DNA from: Betaproteobacteria bacterium
GTDB taxonomy: Bacteria; Pseudomonadota; Gammaproteobacteria; Burkholderiales; Ferrovaceae
Reading direction: 5' to 3'
DNA: 64,000 bases
Assembly: GCA_028866015.1 (NCBI GenBank)
Contig: JAGWIW010000004.1
Coordinates: 1-64,000, forward strand
Shown: piece after piece, positions 17,270-28,324 of the stretch
Layout of the letters: the number at the start of each line of letters is the position of its first letter
Numbering within the stretch: the first letter of the stretch is position 1
Program-made: the position numbers and the translations under genes
The notes under the pieces: model-generated
The model's database searches: none
Seen by the model: only the letters and a program-made list of their open reading frames with translations
Told to the model about the DNA's origin: nothing

Positions 17270-17988
17270 CTCTGAATGGCTTCCCCGGCCCGGATGAAAT
17301 TGAACGAACGGGTGATGCTGACAAGGTCAGCCCGAGCCCGCATGGCCGGAGTGAAGGGCTGAAAGGGGGCAGCCATCTGTACGATGCGACGCGCCGCATC
17401 GTCGAGGTCAGGACTGCCTGAGGATTGCCTGATTTCCACCAGGGCCAGGCTGCCATCCTGGCGGATGGTGGCCGTCAGTCGCACCACGCCGTAAAGTCGC
17501 CGGCCGGCAACCGGCGGCGGATAATTCACAGTGCCAACCTGTTCCACTTTCTCCCGGTAGGCCTCTTCGTATGGACCGAACACCTCGTCCCGGGTTTGTG
17601 CAGAGAGCCTGCGAACCCGCTGTCCTGCGAAAGGGTCCACCACTTCACGCCGGATCATCTGCAGGCTGCGCAACCGCAGGTCGTCTGTTGATGCGGCCGG
17701 TGCAGGTGGGGAGGACGAAGCTGTCGGAGCCGGTACAACCGCTGGCTTCGATGCCGGAAACCGGGAAGGAGCGGTCCGAGCCTTTGCCAGGCCCGGTTCA
17801 GGCACAGCCTCCTGCGGCGCCATCAGCGGTACCGGGGAAGGTGCCTGCTGGAATTCGATGTCAAGGACAGTGTCTGGCGTCCGGCTTGCCGGTCCGCGGT
17901 GCAAGGGAAACACGGTCAGCAGGATGCCGTGCAACAGGAGGGACAGCCCCAGGGCTAGCCCAAGCCGCCGACCGTGACTCGCGCTCAA
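17263..17988 (-). CDS. TonB C-terminal domain protein (energy transducer family)
   Basis: 241 residues. A membrane anchor at about residues 10-27 (GLALGLSLLLHGILLTV), a Pro/Ala-rich periplasmic linker with PAPTASSSPPAPA, then a TonB-type domain from about residue 155 (YPPPVAGRRLYGVVRLTATIRQDGSLALVEI, RRIVQMAAPFQPFTP). It starts with TTG 17988, the only in-frame start before the anchor, overlapping the TGA of the upstream ribonuclease gene. No exbB/exbD are nearby, so whether it energises a receptor or has an envelope-structural role is unknown. Confidence 0.8.
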   Translation of the reverse strand: MSASHGRRLGLALGLSLLLHGILLTVFPLHRGPASRTPDTVLDIEFQQAPSPVPLMAPQEAVPEPGLAKARTAPSRFPASKPAVVPAPTASSSPPAPAASTDDLRLRSLQMIRREVVDPFAGQRVRRLSAQTRDEVFGPYEEAYREKVEQVGTVNYPPPVAGRRLYGVVRLTATIRQDGSLALVEIRQSSGSPDLDDAARRIVQMAAPFQPFTPAMRARADLVSITRSFNFIRAGEAIQSQ

Positions 17989-19847
17989 GGAGACGCCACC
18001 TCGGCCAGCGGTTCAAGCACTTCTTCAAGCTGGCACGTCAGGGTCAGTTCCCACAAGTCCATGCGCTCCAACGCCAGCCGCACACGGGTCCCGGCAGGCA
18101 GCTGGCTGGCACCGCCCACTTTCACCACAAGCGGCAGGCCCGTCAGGCGCGCCGCGCCGTCACGCAGCATCATGGCTCCGATGGTCTTCACTTCTTCCTG
18201 CTGCAGCCATCTCAGGCACCAGTAGCGTTCCATGCTGCGCTGAAAATCGGCATAAGCCTCGTAAGCCGTCTCGAACAAGTGGGCAATGGAAGGAAGTTCG
18301 CCTTCTGCCGCGGTGAAAAAGGGTGCCCGGCCTTCAAGAAATCCAATCAATTGCCACTGGTTGACCAGGTCCACATACCGGCGCAGGGGTGAACTGGACC
18401 AAGCATACTGTGCCACGCCAAGACCCTGGTGCGGTGCAGGCTCGGCTGACAACCCCGTCTTGCCATTAACCTGGGTCCGGTACAAGGCGGGCACTCCCGC
18501 CGAAGCCAGCAGCCCCCCCCAGAACGAATTGACTTCGATCATGAGTTCGGACACCAGCGTGTCCAGGGGCGAACCCCGGGGACGCTCCGTGATGGTCACC
18601 TGCTCGCCTTCCACCACAAAATTGAAGTCGTAATAACGTTGGGCAGGGCGCTCTTTCACGCCACGGCGGATGGCCAGCTGGCCGGCCAGCTGCCACAGCA
18701 GGCGAAGCCGTTCGTGATACGGATGGGCTCCAGTTTCTTGCTGCGGATCGAACAGCGGCTCCACTTCATGCAGGCGCAGGTTCCTTTCCACAAATACCTG
18801 CTCGATGCGGGAGACGCGCTCCACGATTTCGAAATCGTCCTTACGCACTGTCAGCACCAGGGACAGCGCCGGGGTTGCCCGACCTTCCACAAGCGTGTGC
18901 GCCTGGATGGCCTGCTCCGGCAACATGGAGATCTTGCCGCCAGGCATGTACACCGTGGAAAGGCGTTCCTTGGCCACGGCATCCAGCGCAGAACCCGGAT
19001 CGAAGCCAAGCCCAGGAGCCGCAATGTGAATACCCACTTTCCAGCAACCCTCGGGCCCTTCTGCAATGCTGAAGGCATCGTCGATTTCCGTTGTAAAGGC
19101 GTCGTCAATGCTGAAGGCCTTCGCATCGGCCAGGGGCCAACGGGAAAAATCATGCGCCAGGGGATACTGTGCGTCCACCGGCAACGGTCCGAAGTATTCG
19201 AACTGGAAGCGCCCTTCGTGCCAGGCCCGACTGTCGCGCAGGGCGCCGCAATGGGCCAGCAACTGGGGAACCGGAAGATGCAGCGCCGCGCTCGCAGCCT
19301 CCAGCGTCTTGTAAGCCCAGGTATTTTTGTCCGGACGGTAGAGCAGGGCGGGCAGGCCCTCGGCAAGCCAACCCGGCAAGATTCCGGCCCGTATCGATTC
19401 TATGGCTTCCTGCTTCTGGGCTTCCTGCTGCCGCTTGCGCTCTAGGCCGGCCAGCGCTGCACGCAGATTCGCTTCTGGCGCCGGTCGAAAACGGCCATGC
19501 CCCTTGCGGTAGAAATACATGGGTGCTGCGTGCAGGCAGATCAGCACTGCTGCTTGCTCAATCGTATCGGGCTTGTGGCCGACATACACTTCGGCCAGGG
19601 CGTCGAACCCCACATCCGTGTCCGGTGTGCATGCCGACCACAGCAGCTCTGCGTCGATGTCTCCGGCCAAAGCCTGGGCCGACTGCAACAGTTCGCCTGC
19701 CGACGGGCGCTCGAAGCGGAGCAGTACGGCGCTGGCCTTGATTTTGCTGCGCTTGCCGTGTGGGGCTTCCACCTGCAGGCTCTGGACATTGTCTGCCAGC
19801 ACGGAGGCCACTTTCAGTTCGCCGCTTTCCTCGTAAAACACATTCAT
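17985..19847 (-). CDS. RNB-domain (RNase II/R family) ribonuclease
   Basis: 620 residues. The N-terminal region (1-210) is not clearly recognisable; the RNB catalytic domain spans about residues 240-540, with the acidic cluster AFSIDDAFTTEIDDAFSIAE, VGIHIAAPG, STVYMPGGKISMLPE, LVLTVRK, and YAWSSSPLRRYVDLVNQWQL, and a short C-terminal OB-like part. It is expected to degrade RNA 3'-5'. It is shorter and differently arranged than RNase R and resembles the lone RNB protein common in betaproteobacteria. It overlaps mpl by 4 bp (ATGA) upstream and the TonB-like gene downstream. Confidence 0.88.
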   Translation of the reverse strand: MNVFYEESGELKVASVLADNVQSLQVEAPHGKRSKIKASAVLLRFERPSAGELLQSAQALAGDIDAELLWSACTPDTDVGFDALAEVYVGHKPDTIEQAAVLICLHAAPMYFYRKGHGRFRPAPEANLRAALAGLERKRQQEAQKQEAIESIRAGILPGWLAEGLPALLYRPDKNTWAYKTLEAASAALHLPVPQLLAHCGALRDSRAWHEGRFQFEYFGPLPVDAQYPLAHDFSRWPLADAKAFSIDDAFTTEIDDAFSIAEGPEGCWKVGIHIAAPGLGFDPGSALDAVAKERLSTVYMPGGKISMLPEQAIQAHTLVEGRATPALSLVLTVRKDDFEIVERVSRIEQVFVERNLRLHEVEPLFDPQQETGAHPYHERLRLLWQLAGQLAIRRGVKERPAQRYYDFNFVVEGEQVTITERPRGSPLDTLVSELMIEVNSFWGGLLASAGVPALYRTQVNGKTGLSAEPAPHQGLGVAQYAWSSSPLRRYVDLVNQWQLIGFLEGRAPFFTAAEGELPSIAHLFETAYEAYADFQRSMERYWCLRWLQQEEVKTIGAMMLRDGAARLTGLPLVVKVGGASQLPAGTRVRLALERMDLWELTLTCQLEEVLEPLAEVASP

Positions 19848-21262
19848 GGCGTTGCGGCTCCCTTCGCCAGACGTTTCAGAATCCTGTCGTGGATGCCACC
19901 AAAGCTGCCGTTGCTCATTACCAGCAGGTGGTCGCCCGGGTGCGCTTCCTTGGCAACAGCTTCAACAAGTGAATCAAAGTTTTCGATAGTGAGCGCTCGC
20001 TCTCCAAGCACTTTCAGCGCCGCTGCAGCGTCCCACCCCAGTTGGGCCGAATAGCAAAAAACCCGGTCTGCACCTTCCAGGCTTCGACCCAGGGCATCGG
20101 CCCAGACACCCAGCTTCATGGTATTGGAACGGGGTTCGATGACGGCCAGGATGCGCGCCCCGGAACCCACCTTGCGGCGCAGGCCGGCAATGGTGGTCTG
20201 GATGGCTGTGGGATGGTGTGCAAAATCGTCGTACACGGTCACGCCATGGACGGTACCGCGCACTTCCATGCGACGCTTCACGCCCCGGAAATTTGCCAGG
20301 GATTCCAGGCCCTGCTTCAAGGGAATGCCGGCAAAACGGGCGGCCAGCAATGCGGCAAGGGCATTCTGCCGGTTATGTTCCCCCAGCAGCGGCCAGGACT
20401 CCAGCGCTCCTGCCAGTTCACCCCGGTGCAGCACGGTCAATGTTGCGGGCGGATCATTGGCTTCCAGATCCCACTCCTGGGGACGTCCGAACCATTCCAC
20501 CGGGGTCCAGCAGCCGCGGACCAGCACCCGCTGCAAAGTTTCGTCCCGCCCGTTGGCCACAAGCAGGCCATTGCGGGGAACGGTCCGCACCAAATGGTGA
20601 AACTGGGTTTCTATGGCTTCCAGGTCTGGAAAGATATCCGCGTGGTCATACTCCAGGTTGTTGAGAATGGCCACCAGGGGGCGGTAATGCACGAATTTGG
20701 AGCGCTTGTCGAAAAAGGCTGTGTCATATTCGTCTGCCTCGATCACAAACCAGGGACGGTGCTCCGCTTCGTTTGATTGTCCCCAAGCCGCAGGGAGCCG
20801 TGCGGAGGCAGCAAAGTTTCCTGGAACCCCTCCGATCAGGAATCCGGGATGCAGCCCTGCTGCTTCGAAAAGCCAGGCCGCCAGTGACGCCGTGGTGGTC
20901 TTTCCGTGAGTACCCGCAATGGCCAGAACTCGGCACCGGGCAAGAATGTTGTCGGCCAGCCATTGGGGCCCGGAAACGTAGGGAAGCCCCCGCTCCAGGA
21001 TCGCTTCCATGAGGGGATTGCCCCGGGACACGACGTTGCCGATCACAAACAGATCCGGCGCCAGTTCCAGTTGACCTTCGTCGAACCCTTCTATCAGGTC
21101 AATGCCCTGCTGCGCCAGTTGGGTGCTCATGGGGGGGTAGACCTGCGCATCGCATCCGGTTACCCGATGCCCTGCCGCCTGGGCAAGCACCGCCACGCCA
21201 CCCATGAACGTCCCGCATATCCCCAAAATGTGAATGTGCACCGCGTTTCCCGGATAGCTCAC
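19844..21262 (-). CDS. mpl: UDP-N-acetylmuramate:tripeptide (murein peptide) ligase
   Basis: 472 residues from GTG 21262, or 465 from GTG 21241, which begins the conserved [14 protein letters not shown] and may be the true start. Mur-ligase fold with ATP loop [61 protein letters not shown], and EPRSNTMK. Distinguished from MurC by ICGTFMGG and the DKRSKFVHY segment. It recycles the murein tripeptide by joining it to UDP-MurNAc in the cytoplasm. It overlaps both metH and the RNB gene, so the four minus-strand genes 24972-17263 form one operon. Confidence 0.94.
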   Translation of the reverse strand: MSYPGNAVHIHILGICGTFMGGVAVLAQAAGHRVTGCDAQVYPPMSTQLAQQGIDLIEGFDEGQLELAPDLFVIGNVVSRGNPLMEAILERGLPYVSGPQWLADNILARCRVLAIAGTHGKTTTASLAAWLFEAAGLHPGFLIGGVPGNFAASARLPAAWGQSNEAEHRPWFVIEADEYDTAFFDKRSKFVHYRPLVAILNNLEYDHADIFPDLEAIETQFHHLVRTVPRNGLLVANGRDETLQRVLVRGCWTPVEWFGRPQEWDLEANDPPATLTVLHRGELAGALESWPLLGEHNRQNALAALLAARFAGIPLKQGLESLANFRGVKRRMEVRGTVHGVTVYDDFAHHPTAIQTTIAGLRRKVGSGARILAVIEPRSNTMKLGVWADALGRSLEGADRVFCYSAQLGWDAAAALKVLGERALTIENFDSLVEAVAKEAHPGDHLLVMSNGSFGGIHDRILKRLAKGAATP

Positions 21263-24200
21263 GGCCTGGGGCCGGGTTCGTAACCCAGAATCGGGGCCAG
21301 CCAGCGTTCGGTTTCATCAACCGCCAGACCTTTGCGGCGTGCGTAGTCCTCCACCTGGTCGCGCCCCACTTTGCCCACGGCAAAATAGGTGCTGTCCGGA
21401 TGGGAGAAATAAAACCCGCTGACTGCTGCCGTGGGCCACATGGCGTAGCTTTCCGTGAGGCTGATGCCGGCCAGTCGCTCCGCGTCCAGCAATTCGAACA
21501 GGGTGCGTTTTTCCGTATGGTCAGGACAGGCCGGATAGCCTGGAGCAGGCCGGATGCCACGGTAGCGCTCGGCGATCAGTGCCTCATTGTCCAGCTGTTC
21601 TTCCGGGGCATAACCCCAGAGTTCGCGGCGCACGCGGGTGTGCAGCCATTCTGCAAACGCTTCCGCCAGGCGGTCGGCCAGGGCCTTGAGCATGATGGCG
21701 TTGTAATCGTCATGCCGGGATTCGAATTCGGACAGCTTCGCTTCGATGCCCAGGCCGGCGGTCACCGCAAACGCACCGACGTAATCCTTCAGCCCCGTGC
21801 CTTCAGGTGCCACGAAATCGGCCAGGCAAAGATTGTGACGGTCGGCTGGCTTTTCGTTCTGCTGCCTCAGGAAATGCAGCATTCCAATGGTCCGGCGGCG
21901 ATCGTCGTCAGCATAAAGCGCCACATCGTCCCCGCCCTCCACCGTGGCCGCCGGGAAGAAACCCACCACGCCACTGGCCTTGAGCCAGCGTTCGGCAATC
22001 AGCTGCTTGAGCATGGCCTGGGCATCTGCAAACAGGTTGCGGGCGGCTTCGCCCACGGTTTCATCCTGAAGGATGGCAGGATAGCGTCCGCTCAGCTCCC
22101 AGGTCTGGAAAAATGGCGTCCAGTCGATGAACGGCACCAGGTCCTGCAGGGGCACGTCGGGTAGCGGCCTGACCCCCAAAAAGGCGGGTGCCGGCGGATG
22201 GTAGACGGCCCAGTCCGTCTTCAGGCCACGCTGGCGAACGACCGCAAGCTCCAGCAGAGTACCCTGCCCCTTTTTTCCTTCGTGCAGGGTCCGGATCCTT
22301 TGCATGTCCGCCTTCAGGTCCCGCACATAGTTCTCGCGCAGGCCCGGGCTCAGCAGCTGGGTGCAAACACCCACCGCGCGGGATGCATCCGGCACGTAGA
22401 CCGTGGGGCCGTGATAGCAGGGCTCGATCTTGACCGCCGTGTGAACCCGGGAGGTGGTGGCGCCACCGATCAGCAGCGGAATGTCGAAGCCTTCGCGCCG
22501 CATTTCACGGGCCACGTGGGCCATTTCTTCCAGCGACGGCGTGATGAGTCCGGACAGGCCGATGATGTCGGCCTGTTCAGCGCGCGCCACCTGCAAAATT
22601 TTCTCGCACGGCACCATCACGCCCAAATTCACCACGTCGAAGTTATTGCACTGGAGCACGACGGCCACGATATTCTTGCCGATGTCGTGCACATCGCCCT
22701 TGACGGTCGCCAGCACGATCTTGCCTTTGGAGCGGGTGTCGTTCGACTGCCGCTTTTCCGCCTCGATGAACGGCACCAGATGGGCCACGGCCTGCTTCAT
22801 CACACGCGCCGACTTGACCACCTGGGGCAGGAACATTTTGCCGGCGCCAAACAGGTCACCCACCACGTTCATGCCATCCATGAGCGGACCTTCGATGACC
22901 TGGATGGGCCGTTCGCTCTGAAGCCTCGCTTCTTCGGTATCTTCGACGACATACGTGTCGATGCCTTTGACCAGGGCATGGGCGAGCCGCTCGTGAACCG
23001 GCGCCGCGCGCCAGGACAAATCCTCACCCTGGCTGCGGGAAGCGCCGCCCTTGACCTGGCTGGCGAAAGCCACCATGCGCTCGGCCGCATCCGGACGTCG
23101 ATCAAGAATGATGTCTTCCACATGCTCCAGCAGGTCCTGGGGAATGTCGGCATACACCCCCAACTGACCGGCGTTGACAATGCCCATCGTCATGCCAGCC
23201 CGGATGGCATGGTAAAGGAATGCCGTGTGAATGGCCTCGCGCACCAGGTCGTTGCCCCGGAACGAAAAACTCACGTTGGACACTCCGCCGCTCACCTTGG
23301 CGTGAGGCAGGGTCTGCCGGATGATGCGGGTGGCCTCGATGAAATCAAGGGCATAGTGGTTATGCTCTTCAATCCCGGTGGCAATGGCAAAGATGTTGGG
23401 ATCAAAAATGATGTCTTCGGGCGGATAACCGACCTTTTCTTTCAACAGCCGGTAGGAGCGCGTGCAGATTTCCACCTTGCGCTCCAGCGTGTCCGCCTGC
23501 CCCTGCTCGTCGAAGGCCATGACGATGACCGCTGCGCCGTAACGACGCACCAGCTTGGCACGATGCAGAAACTCTTCTTCTCCTTCCTTGAGGCTGATGG
23601 AATTGACGACAGGCTTGCCCTGGATGCACTTGAGCGCAGTTTCCAGCACGTCCCAGTCCGACGAATCGACCATGATGGGTACGCGGGAAATGTCTGGCTC
23701 GGAAGCCACCAGATTCAGGAAGCGCTTCATCGCCGCCTTGGAATCCAGCATCGCCTCGTCCATGTTGATGTCGATGATCTGGGCGCCGTTTTCCACCTGG
23801 CTGCGCGCCACCGTCAGGGCCTCGCCGTAGTTTCCGGCCAGGATCATGCGCGCGAACGCCTTGGAACCCGTGACATTGGTGCGTTCGCCCACATTGACGA
23901 ACAGGGAATCCTCACCAATGTTAAGTGGCTCCAGACCGGACAACCGGGTCATGGGTGTGATGGCCGGAATGCGACGGGGAGAAATGTCGCGCACGGCTTC
24001 GGCAATGGCCCGGATATGCGCCGGGGTCGTACCGCAGCATCCCCCCACAATGTTGAGGAAACCCGATTGTGCAAATTCCTTGAGCAAGGCTGCCGTTTCT
24101 GACGGCCCCTCGTCGTAGCCGGATTCGGCCAGGGGGTTGGGCAATCCGGCATTGGGGTGGGCGCTGACATGGGTGTCCGCAATGCGCGCCAGCTCCTCGA

Positions 24201-24972
24201 TGTACGGACGCATCAGGGCGGCGCCCAGGGCACAGTTGAGGCCGATGGAAAGGGGGCGGATGTGGCGCAGGGAGTTCCAGAACGCTTCCGTGGTCTGCCC
24301 GGTCAGCGTGCGTCCGCTCTGGTCCGTGATCGTTCCTGAAATCATCACGGGCAGACGAATGCCCTGCGTTTCGAAATATTCGTCAATGGCAAACAGGGCG
24401 GCCTTGGCGTTGAGCGTGTCGAACACCGTCTCCACCAGCAGGATCTGGACCCCGCCGGCCACCAATCCTTCAATCGCTTCCCGGTAGACGCCCACCAGGG
24501 TATCGAAATCGATGTTCCTGAAACCAGGGTCGTTGACGTCAGGGGAAATGGATGCGGTGCGCGTGGTGGGACCCAGCACGCCAGCCACGAATCGCGGCTT
24601 TTGCGGAGTCCTGCGGGTGGCCTCATCCGCCACTTCCCGTGCCAGGGCAGCCGCCGTGCGGTTTATTTCCCCCACCAGGTGCGCCATCCGGTAGTCATCC
24701 ATGGACACCGCGTTGGCATTGAACGTGTTGGTTTCGATAATATCAGCGCCTGCATCCAGATAAGCCTGATGGATGCCGCGGATGATGTGGGGCTGGGTCA
24801 GCACCAGCAGATCGTTGTTCCCCCTGAGGTCATGGGGGAAATCACGGAAGCGTTCGCCCCGGTAATCCGCTTCGCTGAGCTTGTGCCCCTGGATCATGGT
24901 GCCCATGGCACCATCCAGCATCAGGATGCGTTCCTGCAGCAGGGAATGTAGAAGGGGTGTGATATCGGACAT
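21259..24972 (-). CDS. metH: Cobalamin-dependent methionine synthase
   Basis: 1237 residues, full-length four-module enzyme: homocysteine domain (1-330; zinc Cys in [11 protein letters not shown]), pterin-binding domain ([15 protein letters not shown] onward), cobalamin domain with the B12-ligating His in [10 protein letters not shown] and the downstream [13 protein letters not shown], and a C-terminal AdoMet reactivation domain ([15 protein letters not shown]). Transfers the methyl of 5-methyltetrahydrofolate to homocysteine. Only about 60 bp separate it from the amtB terminator, leaving no room for a cobalamin riboswitch. TAGCAT preceded by TGG lies 9 bases before the ATG, so the leader may be very short. 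Confidence 0.96.
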   Translation of the reverse strand: MSDITPLLHSLLQERILMLDGAMGTMIQGHKLSEADYRGERFRDFPHDLRGNNDLLVLTQPHIIRGIHQAYLDAGADIIETNTFNANAVSMDDYRMAHLVGEINRTAAALAREVADEATRRTPQKPRFVAGVLGPTTRTASISPDVNDPGFRNIDFDTLVGVYREAIEGLVAGGVQILLVETVFDTLNAKAALFAIDEYFETQGIRLPVMISGTITDQSGRTLTGQTTEAFWNSLRHIRPLSIGLNCALGAALMRPYIEELARIADTHVSAHPNAGLPNPLAESGYDEGPSETAALLKEFAQSGFLNIVGGCCGTTPAHIRAIAEAVRDISPRRIPAITPMTRLSGLEPLNIGEDSLFVNVGERTNVTGSKAFARMILAGNYGEALTVARSQVENGAQIIDINMDEAMLDSKAAMKRFLNLVASEPDISRVPIMVDSSDWDVLETALKCIQGKPVVNSISLKEGEEEFLHRAKLVRRYGAAVIVMAFDEQGQADTLERKVEICTRSYRLLKEKVGYPPEDIIFDPNIFAIATGIEEHNHYALDFIEATRIIRQTLPHAKVSGGVSNVSFSFRGNDLVREAIHTAFLYHAIRAGMTMGIVNAGQLGVYADIPQDLLEHVEDIILDRRPDAAERMVAFASQVKGGASRSQGEDLSWRAAPVHERLAHALVKGIDTYVVEDTEEARLQSERPIQVIEGPLMDGMNVVGDLFGAGKMFLPQVVKSARVMKQAVAHLVPFIEAEKRQSNDTRSKGKIVLATVKGDVHDIGKNIVAVVLQCNNFDVVNLGVMVPCEKILQVARAEQADIIGLSGLITPSLEEMAHVAREMRREGFDIPLLIGGATTSRVHTAVKIEPCYHGPTVYVPDASRAVGVCTQLLSPGLRENYVRDLKADMQRIRTLHEGKKGQGTLLELAVVRQRGLKTDWAVYHPPAPAFLGVRPLPDVPLQDLVPFIDWTPFFQTWELSGRYPAILQDETVGEAARNLFADAQAMLKQLIAERWLKASGVVGFFPAATVEGGDDVALYADDDRRRTIGMLHFLRQQNEKPADRHNLCLADFVAPEGTGLKDYVGAFAVTAGLGIEAKLSEFESRHDDYNAIMLKALADRLAEAFAEWLHTRVRRELWGYAPEEQLDNEALIAERYRGIRPAPGYPACPDHTEKRTLFELLDAERLAGISLTESYAMWPTAAVSGFYFSHPDSTYFAVGKVGRDQVEDYARRKGLAVDETERWLAPILGYEPGPRP

Positions 24973-25032
24973 AGGCCCGTTATGCTACCACGAGCAGGGG
25001 TCCTCCTTCCCACCCGGCATGCCCTGGGCCAT

Positions 25033-25059
25033 AAAAAAGGGGCGCCCTGCGGACGCCCC
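25033..25059 (-). terminator. Rho-independent terminator of porin-glnK-amtB
   Basis: Read on the minus strand, GGGGCG pairs with CGCCCC around a GC-rich loop and runs into TTTTTT (25038-25033). It starts 26 bases after the amtB stop and insulates metH from amtB. Confidence 0.8.
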
Positions 25060-25084
25060 AAGCCCTTGACGGCGGAGGATGAAT

Positions 25085-26500
25085 TTATTCGACACGTTCC
25101 CCGTGCAGCGCGAGGTCAAGGCCTTCACGCTCTTCTTCTTCGGTCACGCGCAGTCCGATGACCATGTCGATGACCTTGAGGATGATGAAGGACATCACGA
25201 AGCCGTAGACCAGGGTCACGGATACGCCCAGTGCCTGCGTCACCACGCTGCCGTCCACACCGCTGATTTCCTTGACATTGAACACCCCGGTCAGCAAGGC
25301 GCCCACAATGCCGCCGATGCCGTGCACCCCGAATGCGTCCAGGGAGTCGTCATAGCCCAGCATGTGCTTGAGTGCGGTTGCTGCCCAGAAGCAGATGACG
25401 CCTGCTGCCACACCGATGGCCAATGCACCGCCCGTGGCCACAAACCCGGATGCAGGAGTGATGGCGACAAGACCTGCCACGGCACCCGAAGCGATGCCCA
25501 GAACGCTGGGCTTGCCCTTGGTCAGCCATTCGGCAAACATCCAGGACAGGGCCGCTGCTGCCGTAGCCACCTGGGTCACCACCATCGCCATCCCGGCACG
25601 GCCGTCCGCAGCCACGGCAGAGCCCGCATTGAAGCCGAACCAGCCCACCCACAGCAGGGACGCACCAATGACGGTCAGCGCCAGGTTATGGGGTGCCATG
25701 GGTTCCTTCCCGTAACCCACACGCTTGCCCATGACCAGGGCAGCCGCAAGGCCGGCGATACCGGCATTGATGTGCACCACGGTGCCTCCCGCAAAATCCA
25801 GCACCCCCTTGCCAGCCAGCCAGCCACCCGGTTCCCACACCCAATGGGCGATCGGCGAATACACCACAAGGGACCAGATGCCCATGAACCAGAGCATGGC
25901 GGAGAACTTCATGCGCTCGGCAAAAGCGCCTGCGATCAGGGCCGGTGTGATGATGGCAAACGTCATCTGGAACATCATGTAAACCGACTCAGGAATGGTG
26001 GTCGCCGCATGATGCACCATGACTTTCTTGGCTTCGTTCTGGTAGAGCATGCCGTTGAGCATGAAGCGGCTCAGCCCCCCCAGCCATTCCGAGCCAGGCA
26101 TGAAGGCCAGGCTGTACCCCACCACGACCCACAGCACCGTCACCAGGGCGCATATGGCAAAGCTTTGCATGAGGGTCCCCAGGACGTTTTTCTTGCGAAC
26201 CATTCCGCCATAAAACAGGGCAAGTCCAGGAATGGTCATGAGCAGCACGAGCGCCGTGGAGCTCAGCATCCATGCCGTATCACCGGAATTGATCTTGTCG
26301 GTGCCCACCAGGAAAGGCTTGGTGGGTGCCGGCTCGGCCGCGGGTGCTGCGGCCGGTGCCGCGGGCGCCGCTGCAGCGGCAGCGGCCGCAGCCGGGGCCG
26401 CCGCCGGAGCGGCAGCGTCGTCGGCCAGGGCATGGCCCGACCCGATGGACAAGGCCATGACCAGCATGAGGGCCTTGAACGTGTTCAACAGTGTTTTCAT
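25085..26500 (-). CDS. amtB: Ammonium transporter AmtB
   Basis: 471 residues. Signal peptide (about 1-25), then an unusual stretch of about 40 residues rich in Ala, Pro and Glu, then the ammonium-channel core with 11 predicted membrane helices: GDTAWMLSSTALVLLMTIPGLALFYGGMV, the conserved His region DFAGGTVVHINAG, and the second His region (FGVHGIGGIVGALLTGVF). Moves ammonium across the inner membrane. Downstream of glnK by 12 bp, with which it forms the usual regulatory pair: GlnK plugs AmtB when nitrogen is plentiful. Transcribed from the sigma-54 promoter upstream of the porin. Confidence 0.96.
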   Translation of the reverse strand: MKTLLNTFKALMLVMALSIGSGHALADDAAAPAAAPAAAAAAAAAPAAPAAAPAAEPAPTKPFLVGTDKINSGDTAWMLSSTALVLLMTIPGLALFYGGMVRKKNVLGTLMQSFAICALVTVLWVVVGYSLAFMPGSEWLGGLSRFMLNGMLYQNEAKKVMVHHAATTIPESVYMMFQMTFAIITPALIAGAFAERMKFSAMLWFMGIWSLVVYSPIAHWVWEPGGWLAGKGVLDFAGGTVVHINAGIAGLAAALVMGKRVGYGKEPMAPHNLALTVIGASLLWVGWFGFNAGSAVAADGRAGMAMVVTQVATAAAALSWMFAEWLTKGKPSVLGIASGAVAGLVAITPASGFVATGGALAIGVAAGVICFWAATALKHMLGYDDSLDAFGVHGIGGIVGALLTGVFNVKEISGVDGSVVTQALGVSVTLVYGFVMSFIILKVIDMVIGLRVTEEEEREGLDLALHGERVE

Positions 26501-26512
26501 GGTGTCGCCCCC

Positions 26513-26872
<360 letters not shown>

Positions 26873-26883
26873 TCATCCCACCC

Positions 26884-28077
26884 TTAGAACTTGTAGATAC
26901 CCTGCACACCCACGGTCGTCATGGACGTCTGGGGCAGGCCGGCGCTGTCGAGGAAGACGCCCTTGTCAGCGTGATCCGCGCGCAATTCACCCCGCACTTC
27001 AAAGCTCTTCACCGGCGCATAACCGACAGTCAGGGTGACTTCCTTGAGGGTGTTGGAGCCGGCCGGCGTCACTGCCGTCGCCACGGCCACGCCCGAATCG
27101 TCCCGCAGCTCCTCGGCACGCAGCGACCAGCGCAGCTTGTCGGTCATCTGGTAGTTCAGATAAGCCGCCAGCCCCCAGTACTTCTCGGTGCCCACACCGA
27201 ACACGTTGTCCTGGGATACGTGGTCACCGTTGAGAATGAAGGTGGTGGTGCTGGTCAGGTTGGTGGTGAAGACTGCATCAACCAGTGTGCGAGTCCCGTT
27301 GATGGCGCCGGGCACCGCGGTGGCCACCATGGAATAGGTGGTTGGCTGCATGGACTCGTTGCCACTGTAGACACTCAGGGCCAGGGACGTGTCCTTGGTG
27401 AATGCTGTCGTCAGTCCCAACTCCGCTGTTTTCCCGCTGTTCATGTCCGTGACCTGGTCCCACCCGTTGTTCACGCCCATGATCAGGCTGGTGGAATCGC
27501 TGAGTGCTGCCGTGGCGCGCACCCCGGTGTGGGTGAATGGAATCTTTCCGAACAGGATCGAGCGGGTGATATTGGTGTCGGCCGAACTGTCGATCACTTC
27601 GGCTCCGGCCAGGGTGGCGAACTTGCCGCCGATGAAGGTCCACATGCCTGACGCGTATTGGGCGTAAGCCTGAGTCACGTCAAAGTTGCCCCCGCTGCCT
27701 GCCGTGGTGCCGGAAGTGGCGCAGGCACCATAGGAACAGAAAATTCCGGCATCGCTGCCTGCCGTGAGGTTGAGCAGACCGCCAAAGCCTTCCTTGGGCG
27801 TGCTGGAAATGGTGAGGCCTGCCTGGTGCAGTCCGAATGAATTCTTGGTGGTGTCGAAGACCTGGACGCTCGAGTTGGGAGTCTCGCTGTGCGCAATGTA
27901 GCTGGCGTCCAGATATCCCTTCACATCGATGGAAGAATTGCTGAGGATGTCCGCCAGGGTGGGGCCTTTGGGTTTGCTGGCTGCGGGGGCGGGTGCGTCT
28001 TCCGCCCGCACGTTGGCCGCGGCGACCACGGCCAGCGCAACAGCGGCAGTGATGGCACTACGATGAAATGACTTCAT
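26884..28077 (-). CDS. Outer-membrane beta-barrel porin linked to glnK-amtB
   Basis: 397 residues. Signal peptide to about residue 25 (AVVAAANVRA-ED), then an alternating-polarity beta-rich sequence ending YKF, a terminal Phe typical of outer-membrane barrels for BAM recognition. It begins IDVKGYLDASYIAHSETPN and contains repeated strand-like segments (GYAPVKSFEVRGELRAD). It resembles the BBP2/OmpL-like putative porin group; I am unsure of the exact family. A cysteine pair (C114 and C119 region, FCSYGACATS) may form a loop disulfide. First gene of the nitrogen operon, so it probably admits ammonium or small nitrogen compounds (inference from context). AGGGAG precedes the ATG. Confidence 0.8.
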   Translation of the reverse strand: MKSFHRSAITAAVALAVVAAANVRAEDAPAPAASKPKGPTLADILSNSSIDVKGYLDASYIAHSETPNSSVQVFDTTKNSFGLHQAGLTISSTPKEGFGGLLNLTAGSDAGIFCSYGACATSGTTAGSGGNFDVTQAYAQYASGMWTFIGGKFATLAGAEVIDSSADTNITRSILFGKIPFTHTGVRATAALSDSTSLIMGVNNGWDQVTDMNSGKTAELGLTTAFTKDTSLALSVYSGNESMQPTTYSMVATAVPGAINGTRTLVDAVFTTNLTSTTTFILNGDHVSQDNVFGVGTEKYWGLAAYLNYQMTDKLRWSLRAEELRDDSGVAVATAVTPAGSNTLKEVTLTVGYAPVKSFEVRGELRADHADKGVFLDSAGLPQTSMTTVGVQGIYKF

Positions 28078-28157
28078 TTGCTATTCTCCCTTGCTTGGTT
28101 GTTTACAATGTTTCGACTCAAGAACTCTTGGATCAAAACTGCACTCGCCAAAGCAGA

Positions 28158-28173
28158 AGCAGGAGTTGTGCCA
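28158..28173 (-). promoter_or_regulatory. Sigma-54 promoter of porin-glnK-amtB
   Basis: Minus-strand TGGCACAACTCCTGCT has GG and GC at the correct 10-nt spacing and matches the consensus at nearly every conserved position. Transcription is predicted from about 28147, giving a leader of about 70 nt before the porin ATG at 28077. Confidence 0.8.
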
Positions 28174-28245
28174 ACTTGAAAATACGGCTTTCGACTGTGG
28201 AAAATAGCGTTAAATCACCTGAAAATGCCAGGCGACTTCGCAACA

Positions 28246-28262
28246 TGCACCATCGGAGAGCA
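28246..28262. promoter_or_regulatory. Probable NtrC site for porin-glnK-amtB
   Basis: TGCACCATCGGAGAGCA has a perfect left arm (TGCACC) and a degenerate right arm (AGAGCA). It lies about 105 bp upstream of the sigma-54 transcription start, a typical enhancer distance. No second dyad is obvious. Confidence 0.45.
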
Positions 28263-28324
28263 TTTTTTAAGCCGTGTGGTTGATGTTAGTGCGGGTACGA
28301 AACCAATTCACAGGAAGATCGATC

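Noticed and set aside
22198-24102. 634-codon plus-strand open frame inside metH
   Set aside because: Antisense shadow; metH on the other strand is complete with all four modules.
24973-25084. Possible cobalamin or SAM riboswitch upstream of metH
   Set aside because: Only about 60 bp free before the amtB terminator and no B12-box-like sequence.
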